A stretch of DNA of 8,397 nt. Origin: Spirochaetaceae bacterium. GTDB taxonomy: Bacteria; Spirochaetota; Spirochaetia; SZUA-6; Fen-1364. Position 1 is the first letter of the stretch, and the number at the start of each line of letters is the position of its first letter. Below the pieces are notes generated by a model, which did no database searches, had not been told where the DNA came from, and saw only the letters and a program-made list of their open reading frames with translations. Shown here piece after piece: positions 1-5,697 of the stretch. Made by a program: the position numbers and the translations under genes. The stretch covers positions 1 through 8,397 of the forward strand of contig PMZS01000019.1 in assembly GCA_003170115.1 (NCBI GenBank), read 5' to 3'.

Positions 1-558
1 GCCGTCATCAAGGCCATCATCGAGGCGGCGATTCCCCTGATTGCCGAGCGAGGAGTCACCAACGTCAGTTTCCGCGACATCGCCAGGGCGGCGAACGTCA
101 ACCACGGTCTGATTACCCACTACTTCGGCAGCAAGGAAGTGCTGATGCAGAGGGTCGGCCTTCATCTGAGCGATTCGATGTTCCGGGCGGCCCAGGCCCG
201 GGGCGACGACCTCCGCACCATATGGGAACGCGTCTTCAAGGAGAACTCGATTCAGATCCGCGCCATGATCAGAATCCTTCTCGACACATCCGCCGACAGG
301 TCCAGGAAGTTCCTGCAGTTTGTCGATGAAATCCTTCTATGGTTGCAGTCCGAGCAGAAAAAGAACCACCTGAATCCCAACGTCGACCCCGACGTCCTGA
401 TGTTCATGACGGCCGCCCTCCTGGTCGGCAGCGAAATCATCGGGCCCCACATCAAAGAGGCCCTTCACTTGAGCGACGAGGCCTTCAACAAACTCAGACC
501 GCAGGCCTTCCTGGCCCTGCTGCAGGAGTTTCAGGAACCTTCGCCCTCATCGACATGA
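1..558 (+). CDS. TetR/AcrR-family transcriptional regulator, 5' end cut by window edge
   Basis: The frame is open from base 1 to the TGA at 556-558, giving 185 residues. The start codon lies before the window, so perhaps 10-20 residues are missing compared with a usual TetR protein of about 200. The first 50 residues are a typical TetR helix-turn-helix: an IIEAAIPLIAERG helix, then VSFRDIARAANVNHGLITHYF and GSKEVLMQR, matching the family pattern of a DIA..AGVs.g.iy.yF core followed by sKe.L. The remainder is helical and divergent, as expected for the ligand-binding and dimerisation half, so the effector cannot be inferred. The family usually represses a neighbouring or its own gene; the likely target lies upstream, outside the window. 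A small inverted repeat (GCGTT-CTGT-AACGC, 580-593) follows the stop but has no T run, so it is at best a weak terminator. The family call is secure. Confidence 0.9.
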   Translation, partial: AVIKAIIEAAIPLIAERGVTNVSFRDIARAANVNHGLITHYFGSKEVLMQRVGLHLSDSMFRAAQARGDDLRTIWERVFKENSIQIRAMIRILLDTSADRSRKFLQFVDEILLWLQSEQKKNHLNPNVDPDVLMFMTAALLVGSEIIGPHIKEALHLSDEAFNKLRPQAFLALLQEFQEPSPSST

Positions 559-624
559 AAGCTCTTCACGGCAATACGAGCGTTCTGTAACGCAATCATG
601 TTGTCGATTACCTGACAGAAGATA

Positions 625-712
625 AACACGGAGCGTTCGTCCTGCCCTTGAGCGCGTGCCTGAGGGGGCAGCGCCATCGGCGCGGCAGGGCTTACCTTCC
701 GTGTTCAGGACG
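625..712. repeat. Two interleaved inverted repeats in a gene-free stretch
   Basis: Two perfect inverted pairs are interleaved: AACACGGA (625-632) with TCCGTGTT (698-705), and CGTCCTG (638-644) with CAGGACG (706-712). The right-hand partners are directly adjacent. The order a-b-a'-b' means that in a transcript the stems would either form a pseudoknot or exclude each other. A further small hairpin, GCGCC-ATC-GGCGC (671-683), lies between the arms. No convincing protein is encoded across 559-795 on either strand. A structured RNA, a recombination relic or chance are all possible, and expression is unknown. Confidence 0.35.
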
Positions 713-795
713 CGCGGGGATGGGGCCGGGACCTGCTTCAGCAGATACGCGCACATGGCATCGACGGCGGCATCAATGATGCGCGGATCGATCGC

Positions 796-967
796 CTGCT
801 CTCTCGCCGTTTCGGGTGACGACGTGTGCGCCGGCGGGTTCGTTTACGACAGCTCGTTCACTTCGCACGGCGGCTACTGGAAGAATGGCGATTGGGTCGG
901 CCTCACCAATCCCGTGGATACGGCAATTGAAATGCGGATCATGTCGGTTACCGTCGTCGCCAAATAG
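796..967 (+). pseudogene. Fragment of a YWKNG-repeat (propeller-like) protein
   Basis: The frame ending at the TAG at 965-967 encodes a stretch resembling one unit of a repeated extracellular protein: SLAVSGDDVCAGGFVYDSS, then GGYWKNGDWVGL, then PVDTAIEMRIMSVTVV. The pattern of a 'VSGxDVyvAGy' strand followed by 'YWKNG' is one I associate with multi-repeat hypothetical proteins of spirochaetes such as Treponema. This is recognition from memory, not a search result. Only about one unit is present. The reading frame extends upstream to 656, but that part is low-complexity, has no ribosome binding site and does not resemble the repeat. There is no signal peptide. I therefore read it as a remnant of a longer gene rather than a working 103-residue protein. 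Confidence 0.4.
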
Positions 968-980
968 GACCAAGGAGAAG

Positions 981-1017
981 GCGGCGCAATAGGCGGCAAG
1001 GCTTGCCATCGCGCCGC
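981..1017. repeat. Two-tier inverted repeat
   Basis: Outer arms GCGGCGC (981-987) and GCGCCGC (1011-1017) pair over 7 bp. Inside them GGCAA (995-999) and TTGCC (1003-1007) form a second 5-bp stem with a 3-nt loop. The internal loop is asymmetric, 7 nt on the left and 3 nt on the right. It lies 14 bp after the stop of the YWKNG fragment and could be its old terminator, but there is no T tract on either side. Integron attC consensus ends (RYYYAAC and GTTRRRY) are not present. Confidence 0.35.
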
Positions 1018-1128
1018 TCCTCTTCCCATGCACTGAGGAGTCGAAAACGGCGCACGCAGTCCCAGTAGTCGTTCATATCGCCGACTTTCATTTTGTCCGA
1101 GCTTTTTGTCCAGGGCAAATAAAAAAAC

Positions 1129-1452
1129 CTGGCAACGACCTACTCTCAGAGAATACCCGGCTACCTCGAGGGAAAGAAGCCGATGAAAATCCTGGCCGCC
1201 ACTCCGCGGCAGATTGCCCGGCTGGTCAAGGGTGCCTCGAGGAAGAAACTGTCGCAACGCCCCGCCTCGGACAAGTGGTCTGTCACGGAGATCCTGGCTC
1301 ACCTGGCCGACAGCGAGTTTGTCTACGGATTTCGCATTCGCCTCATCCTCGAAGCCAGCGGCACGCCTCGCCGCGGCCGCGGAGCGACAATAATGAGATC
1401 GACCCATAGCCCTGTCCGAAGGCATTCCAACTCTTCCGAACTCATGATTTAA
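1129..1452 (+). pseudogene. Decayed DinB-like (DinB_2) family gene, N-terminal part only
   Basis: From about 1138 to 1375 the frame reads like the first half of a DinB_2-type protein (a four-helix, putative metal-dependent hydrolase or thiol-transferase fold): TTYSQRIPGYLEGKKPMKIL, then LAATPRQIARLVKG, then a core of DKWSVTEILAHLADSEF with GFRIRLIL and GTP. The family normally continues past GTP with further helices and metal-binding histidines to about 150-170 residues. Here the sequence turns into RRGRGATIMRS-type residues and stops at 1450-1452. The similarity extends upstream of the first ATG (1183) into a stretch with no ATG, GTG or TTG start and closed by a TAA at 1120-1122. Missing start and lost C-terminal half both indicate a pseudogene. 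Its TAA overlaps the next gene's ATG by one base. Confidence 0.6.
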
Positions 1453-2891
1453 TGCTGTCAACAATGACCGGCCCCGATAGTTCGGTCGCAGTCCGTCCTT
1501 GTACCCATCTCGCAGAGGTCAAAGACCTATCAGTAAAATTTGGCAACATCGTGGCCCTGGATCACGTGAACTTTCACGTTGGCAGAAACGAGATCGTCGG
1601 TCTCCTTGGAGACAACGGTGCCGGCAAATCGACGCTGGTTAAGGCCCTCGTCGGCTACCACTTCATCTCTTCAGGCCAGATCCTCTTCGAGGGTAAGGAG
1701 ACCTGCTTCCGATCGCCACAGCAGGCCTACCAGGCAGGTATCGAAGTTGCCTACCAGGAGCTGGCGTTGGCCAAGGACCTGACTATTCTGCAGAACTTTT
1801 TTCTGGGCAGAGAGCTGTGTCGCCGATACGGTCCCCTGACGTTTCTGGATCGCAAAGCTATGAAGAAAGTCATACGGGACATTCTCGATGAGGCGGGTTT
1901 CCCAGAAAAGCCTTTCAGCGAACGCATCCACTATCTACCCGGAGGGTTGCGCCAGATTATCGAGATATTCCGGGCCAATTACTTTGTCAGGAAGCTCCTG
2001 ATCCTCGACGAGCCTACCGCGGCATTGTCCGAATCGGAAACCAGCAAGGCGCTGCGAATAGTCAAAAGGGTCAAGGAAAACGGCATGTCTGTGATCTTCG
2101 TCACTCACAGTGCACACGAAGTATTCCAGGTCGCCGATCGTTTTGTCGTTCTGCGGAACGGACGCAACTACGTAGATCTGAAAAAGGAAGACACATCTCT
2201 GCAGGAGCTGGAGAAGCTCATCATTTCCTCCCGCATGTCAGTCATGAAAGAGATTGTCGGCAGTGTAGCCCATCAGTTGCGCAATCCCCTGAGCATCATC
2301 AAGTTTTCGGCGGAATTGCTCGCCGACGACTACACCGTAAACAACGACAACGGCAGCTATGGCCGCATTGTAAGCATGATTATCAATGAGGTCGAAGTCC
2401 TAGAAAATGTGGTTAGTAATTTTCTTAACTTCGTCCATCCGATGAAATTACGCCTCAAGCCGGTGCTTGTCGAAGAGCTGATCCGCGGCCTGCTGGAAAC
2501 CCTGCGCATCCGAGATTTCCACGGGGTTGAGATCGGCATTGATATCAGGAAAAATCTGCCTAGGCTGTTAATGGACGAGTGCCTGATGAAGCAGGCACTG
2601 ACCAATGTCATCCTGAATGCCGTAGAGGCCTCCTCGCTGGGAGGAAAGATCCAGATCAGGGCTTTTATGGAACATGCCTACCCGGTGATTGAGGTTCAGG
2701 ACTGGGGTCCAGGGATCGAAGAGCAGATGCTGCAGAAGTTGTTCCATCCGTTCTTTTCAACAAAGACCGTGGGAACCGGCCTGGGACTATCGATCGTGAA
2801 GCAGATCGTTGAGTGCCACGGCGGTACAGTCGAAGTCCATTCCCGGTGCGGCGAGGGCACCACCGTCAGGTTCCTGCTAAAGGAGAGATGA
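1452..2891 (+). CDS. ABC ATPase-histidine kinase fusion protein
   Basis: 479 residues in two parts. Residues about 20-255 are a sugar-type (RbsA/FrcA-like) ABC ATPase: Walker A GDNGAGKST (53-61), Q-loop Q102, Walker B LLILDEPT (182-189) with D186 and E187, and H-loop H219 (VTHS). The signature is degenerate, LPGGLRQ (162-168) instead of LSGGQQQ. Residues about 262-479 are a kinase core: H-box SVAHQLRNPL with H274 as predicted phosphoacceptor, N-box NVILNAVEAS (385-394), G1 QDWGPGI (416-422), F-box HPFFSTK (432-438), and G2 GTGLGLSIV (441-449). No transmembrane, PAS, HAMP or periplasmic segment is visible, so the ABC domain takes the sensor's place. Only about 20 residues separate the two parts. 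There is one continuous frame, so the fusion is not a frameshift artefact within this sequence. Start at 1452, or ATG at 1464; neither has a clear Shine-Dalgarno site. The next gene is its likely response regulator. Sensing permease or ATP state is inference. Confidence 0.93.
   Translation: MLSTMTGPDSSVAVRPCTHLAEVKDLSVKFGNIVALDHVNFHVGRNEIVGLLGDNGAGKSTLVKALVGYHFISSGQILFEGKETCFRSPQQAYQAGIEVAYQELALAKDLTILQNFFLGRELCRRYGPLTFLDRKAMKKVIRDILDEAGFPEKPFSERIHYLPGGLRQIIEIFRANYFVRKLLILDEPTAALSESETSKALRIVKRVKENGMSVIFVTHSAHEVFQVADRFVVLRNGRNYVDLKKEDTSLQELEKLIISSRMSVMKEIVGSVAHQLRNPLSIIKFSAELLADDYTVNNDNGSYGRIVSMIINEVEVLENVVSNFLNFVHPMKLRLKPVLVEELIRGLLETLRIRDFHGVEIGIDIRKNLPRLLMDECLMKQALTNVILNAVEASSLGGKIQIRAFMEHAYPVIEVQDWGPGIEEQMLQKLFHPFFSTKTVGTGLGLSIVKQIVECHGGTVEVHSRCGEGTTVRFLLKER
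2881..2885 (+). promoter_or_regulatory. Ribosome binding site setting a TTG start for the response regulator
   Basis: AGGAG at 2881-2885 lies inside the last codons of the kinase gene, 7 nt before a TTG at 2893. That TTG is the only start that gives the complete receiver N-terminus (RRILVVDDE). The out-of-frame ATG at 2888 is not usable. The kinase stop (2889-2891) is one base from the TTG, so the two genes are probably translationally coupled. Confidence 0.75.
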
Positions 2892-2892
2892 G

Positions 2893-4233
2893 TTGAGAAG
2901 GATCCTGGTCGTCGACGACGAGAAGAACATGTGCGAGCTTCTTCGAATGTTTCTAATAGGAGAGGGATACCAGGTCGAGACGGCGAACAGCGCCGCGGAG
3001 GCTACCCGCAAGATCAAGGAGGCCACGACCCCTGACTTGATCATCTCTGATCTGAGACTGCCGGACACAGAGGGCCTAGGTATCCTGGATCGCTTGAAAA
3101 GTCTGAACTGCCAGGTCCCCATCGTTGTAATCACCGCATACGGCACCATAGAGACCGCGGTGGAGGCAATGAAGCAGGGCGCCGTGGATTTCATAACCAA
3201 GCCTTTCAACAAGGCGGTAATACGAAAGATTATCAAAAGAATCTTCTACATCGACAATCTGGAGGGGCAGTGCCGAATTTTCGGCGAAACCCAACAGGGG
3301 CTGGAGCTTGTCTACAAGAGTAGGGCGATGCAGGAGATCATGGAGATGGTCCATAAAGTCGCGGCCGTGAAGTCCCCCGTGCTGATAACCGGAGAAAGTG
3401 GCACGGGGAAGGGCCTCCTCGCCCGTACGATCCACGAGCTCGATTCCGATCGCGGGTCGGGCAGCTACTCTCCCTTCGTCAGTATCAACTGCCCATCGAT
3501 CCCGGACACGCTTCTGGAGAGCGAGCTGTTCGGCTACCAGAAAGGGGCCTTCACGGGGGCAGACGCGGAGTTCAAGGGCAAGGTGCGGCTGGCCGACGGT
3601 GGTACCCTGTTCATGGACGAGATCGCGGACATTCCCCTTTCCACACAGCCCAAGCTCCTGAGGTTGCTGGAGGACAAGAGCTTCGAGCCTCTGGGCAGCA
3701 CCACCCGTACTATTATGGTCAATACTCGCATCATATGTGCAACCAATCGAGAGCTTCACAAATTGGTTGATACCGGGCTGTTCAGGGAGGACTTGTTCTA
3801 CAGGATCAACACCATCACGATCCGAATCCCGCCATTGCGGGAGCGACGAGAGGACATCCTGCCGCTGGCAGAGCATTTCTGCAGGCGAATATCGCAGGAA
3901 GTCGGGAAGAAGAACAAGCGTCTGTCCAAAGAGGTGATGGTCGCCTTCGAGAAGTACGACTGGCCCGGAAACGCGCGCGAGGTGAGGAATGTTATTGAAA
4001 GGGCCATCGTGCTCTCTGACAAGGATACCATCATGCTCGCGGACGTTTCTGGTGTTTTGCATCGACTCACGGAAGAAAAAACTGTGAACAGCATCGAGCA
4101 GATCCACCAGCTCGAAAAGGAAATGATTCGCAGGAAGCTCGAAGACTGCCGTTGGAATATCTCTGAAGCTGCCCGGGAGCTTGGCATTACCCGCGGCGTG
4201 CTACGGGACAGAGTGGTCAAGTACCGGCTGTAG
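2893..4233 (+). CDS. NtrC-family sigma54-dependent response regulator
   Basis: 446 residues, three domains in the classic order. The receiver (1-120) has acidic pocket D8/D9, phosphoacceptor D53 (LIISDLRLPD), T81 and K103 (TKPF). The AAA+ domain (about 140-370) has Walker A GESGTGKG (167-174), the GAFTGA loop (218-223) that contacts sigma54, Walker B TLFMDE (238-243), and conserved RIPPLRERREDI and DWPGNAREVRNV. The C-terminus (about 400-446) is a Fis-type helix-turn-helix: WNISEAARELGITRGVLRDR. The intact GAFTGA predicts activation of sigma54 promoters. The protein would receive phosphate from the preceding kinase, form a ring, bind an upstream site and remodel RNA polymerase-sigma54. A matching -24/-12 promoter lies 185 bp downstream of its stop, before the transporter genes. 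The start is TTG with a good Shine-Dalgarno site. Family assignment is very secure; pairing with the fusion kinase rests on adjacency and the promoter. Confidence 0.96.
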   Translation: MRRILVVDDEKNMCELLRMFLIGEGYQVETANSAAEATRKIKEATTPDLIISDLRLPDTEGLGILDRLKSLNCQVPIVVITAYGTIETAVEAMKQGAVDFITKPFNKAVIRKIIKRIFYIDNLEGQCRIFGETQQGLELVYKSRAMQEIMEMVHKVAAVKSPVLITGESGTGKGLLARTIHELDSDRGSGSYSPFVSINCPSIPDTLLESELFGYQKGAFTGADAEFKGKVRLADGGTLFMDEIADIPLSTQPKLLRLLEDKSFEPLGSTTRTIMVNTRIICATNRELHKLVDTGLFREDLFYRINTITIRIPPLRERREDILPLAEHFCRRISQEVGKKNKRLSKEVMVAFEKYDWPGNAREVRNVIERAIVLSDKDTIMLADVSGVLHRLTEEKTVNSIEQIHQLEKEMIRRKLEDCRWNISEAARELGITRGVLRDRVVKYRL

Positions 4234-4249
4234 CTGGTGTCCATTCACG

Positions 4250-4346
4250 GCCAAATTGGCTGGTTTTCACCAGCGGCGATCAGCGCCCGTCCTGGGAATA
4301 GACGCGGTCGCTCCCTTTGCATCGTGCCCGTTCCAGTTGTGCAACT
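4250..4346 (+). promoter_or_regulatory. Candidate upstream activator sites (three dyads)
   Basis: Three short dyads lie between the regulator gene and the sigma54 promoter: GCCAA-A-TTGGC (4250-4260), GCTGGT-TTTC-ACCAGC (4259-4274) and AGTTG-TG-CAACT (4335-4346). Their centres fall about 189, 177 and 103 bp upstream of the predicted transcription start, within the usual range for NtrC-family enhancers. The middle one could instead be a weak terminator hairpin for the regulator gene, but it lacks a T run. The three do not share one motif, so at most one or two are likely real sites. Confidence 0.35.
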
Positions 4347-4417
4347 CCTTACCTCGCAAGAGCCTACAAGCTGAAGATACGCATGGTCCCTTTCAGGAAA
4401 TGCTGCCATCATGTCAG

Positions 4418-4433
4418 TGGCACAAAAATTGCA
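4418..4433 (+). promoter_or_regulatory. Sigma54 (-24/-12) promoter for the transporter operon
   Basis: TGGCAC (4418-4423), then five A residues, then TTGCA (4429-4433). This matches the sigma54 consensus TGGCAC-N5-TTGCW at every core base, with the invariant GG and GC at the right distance. Transcription should begin near 4443-4444, about 176 nt before the binding-protein start. The only mismatches to the extended consensus are the G before TGGCAC and the A after it. The gene just upstream encodes a GAFTGA-type activator, which makes a chance match unlikely. Confidence 0.85.
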
Positions 4434-4443
4434 TGAGCATCTG

Positions 4444-4619
4444 AATGGAGACGCCGGCGCAACACCCAAGTTTATGAGCATGGGGAACAACTGGGGCACT
4501 GGAAGGAGGTGACTGACGCAGAGCAAGCTAGATCGCGTCCAAAAAGTTTCGCTGGGGGGAATCGATCGGCACATCCTTTTTGCATTCGTCGAAACGTGAG
4601 TAACGAAGGAGAGAATCGC
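4444..4619 (+). other. Long 5' leader of the binding-protein gene with tiny ORFs
   Basis: The predicted transcript carries about 175 nt before the binding-protein ATG. It contains two very short, chained reading frames: METPAQHPSL (4445-4477) and MSMGNNWGTGRR (4474-4512), joined by an ATGA overlap. The second ends inside GGAAGGAGGTGA (4501-4512), a near-perfect Shine-Dalgarno sequence with no start codon at normal spacing after it. No known riboswitch fold was recognised. The role is unknown and the small ORFs may be chance. Confidence 0.3.
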
Positions 4620-5627
4620 ATGAAAAGCATCGGAAGAATTCTGCTATTCTGCATTTGTGTTGTATGCATAGCCTCCGGCCTGTACGCGGGCGGCAAGGCG
4701 GAAGCCAGCAAGGAGCCTGTGAAGGTCAAGTACACTTTCTACGACGTGTTTTGGGATGCACAGGACCCCAATCTGGCCTGGTTCACCAAGGGCGCCAAAG
4801 ACTTCATGGTCAGATTCCCCGAGGTGAGAATAGAGGTGGTGTCGGCCGAGAAGTGGGGTGCGGAGCCGTACTTGCGAGTACTGGAAACCGTCATGGCAAA
4901 GAAGCCCGACGGGCTGGTCATCTGCGTCGTGGATCCCGTAGCCATCGAAGGCACCATGAAAATGGCCCTCGCCCAGGGGATCCCAGTGGTCCAGGCCACG
5001 CTCAAAGACACACGGGGGAATGCGCTGCCGTACCTGACCTACATGGGAGGCGACGAATACCTGTCCGGCAAAGCGCTGGGAGAAAGGCTGTTGAAGGAGT
5101 TCACCCCAAAGCACGTGGTCACCGCCATGGAGGCCGTTGGACACGCAGGCGCCGAGCTGAGGGCCCAAGGCATGGGCGACGTGGTCACGAAAGTGGGAGC
5201 GAAGTACGACAAGCTGATGATCGGCGATGAGCAATCCCACGCCAAGTCAACGCTCACCGCCTTCCTCACCAGAAACCCTGACGTCGATGCCATCTTCACG
5301 ACGGCCATGTTTGCGACGGAATGGATCTACTCGGTGATGCAGGAGATGGGCCGCACGGACATCAAATTGGTCAGTGTGGATGAGAGCCCTCTAAACATAG
5401 AGGGTATCCTCCAAGGCAAGGTCCTGGCCACATTCTCGCAAGGGTTCTACGCCCAGGCCACCATGCCCTATGCGTGGCTGTACTACTACCTGGAGTATGG
5501 AATCACGCCTCCTCGCGAGATCCTCACCGGCCCGATAGTTGTGGACAAAAGCAACGTCGCAAAGTTCAAGAAGACGGCCCTTGAAGTATTCGGGGAGGAA
5601 ATATACAAAAAGACCACCCCCTGGTGA
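4620..5627 (+). CDS. Periplasmic sugar-type substrate-binding protein (RbsB-like, CUT2 ABC transporter)
   Basis: 335 residues from the ATG at 4620, which has AGGAG at 4607-4611 with 8-nt spacing. The same frame is open back to 4509, but that part has no signal sequence and is non-coding leader. The N-terminus is a signal peptide: basic MKSIGR, hydrophobic ILLFCICVVCIASGL, then a probable cleavage after LYA before GGKAEA. There is no convincing lipobox, so the protein is probably soluble or peripherally attached. The mature part is a periplasmic LacI-like (Peripla_BP_4) fold: KKPDGLVICVVDPVAIEGTM and ALAQGIPVVQ, the GGDEYLSGKALGERLL segment, NPDVDAIFTTA, and IKLVSVDESPLNIEGILQGK. It would bind a sugar, polyol or related small molecule for the permease encoded next. 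The substrate cannot be named from sequence. It is first in the operon behind the sigma54 promoter. Confidence 0.93.
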   Translation: MKSIGRILLFCICVVCIASGLYAGGKAEASKEPVKVKYTFYDVFWDAQDPNLAWFTKGAKDFMVRFPEVRIEVVSAEKWGAEPYLRVLETVMAKKPDGLVICVVDPVAIEGTMKMALAQGIPVVQATLKDTRGNALPYLTYMGGDEYLSGKALGERLLKEFTPKHVVTAMEAVGHAGAELRAQGMGDVVTKVGAKYDKLMIGDEQSHAKSTLTAFLTRNPDVDAIFTTAMFATEWIYSVMQEMGRTDIKLVSVDESPLNIEGILQGKVLATFSQGFYAQATMPYAWLYYYLEYGITPPREILTGPIVVDKSNVAKFKKTALEVFGEEIYKKTTPW

Positions 5628-5640
5628 ACTTGATGCATAG

Positions 5641-5669
5641 CGGGGTGTTCCCTCATCGGGGACACCCCG
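5641..5669 (+). repeat. Strong intercistronic hairpin after the binding-protein gene
   Basis: CGGGGTGTTCCC (5641-5652) pairs with GGGGACACCCCG (5658-5669): 12 bp including one G-U pair, with a 5-nt TCATC loop. It lies 13 nt after the binding-protein stop and has no T tract, so full termination is unlikely. In binding-protein transporter operons such a hairpin commonly protects the upstream mRNA or partly attenuates transcription, raising binding protein over membrane components. That role is inferred here. Confidence 0.7.
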
Positions 5670-5697
5670 GGAGGAAACGAATAGCCATGAGAGGCCG

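Noticed and set aside
1091..1126. TTTTGTCC direct repeat and a TTGTCC-17 nt-CAAATA arrangement as a promoter for the kinase gene
   Set aside because: The -10 match is poor and the site lies about 330 bp upstream of the kinase start, so it was not called; the promoter of the kinase-regulator pair was not found.
1193..1209. TGGCCG-N5-CCGC as a sigma54 promoter for the kinase gene
   Set aside because: Only the GG and GC positions match, and it falls inside the DinB-like coding remnant.
559..1451. Integron cassette or attC site
   Set aside because: Palindromes are present, but no GTTRRRY or RYYYAAC ends and no integrase were seen.
874..1464. 196-codon minus-strand open frame across the gene-poor region
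   Set aside because: No domain pattern and no ribosome binding site; it crosses the DinB-like remnant, which is convincing on the + strand.
3076..4107. 343-codon open frame on the minus strand opposite the response regulator
   Set aside because: It is antisense to a full, highly conserved NtrC-type gene; its translation resembles no family and its openness follows from the codon bias of the + strand gene.
4509..4619. GTG start giving a binding protein 37 residues longer
   Set aside because: The added residues would precede a complete signal peptide, and the AGGAG touches the GTG without spacing; the ATG at 4620 fits better.
4644..5240. 198-codon minus-strand open frame opposite the binding-protein gene
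   Set aside because: It is a shadow of a clearly coding + strand gene, histidine- and glycine-rich with no recognisable domain.
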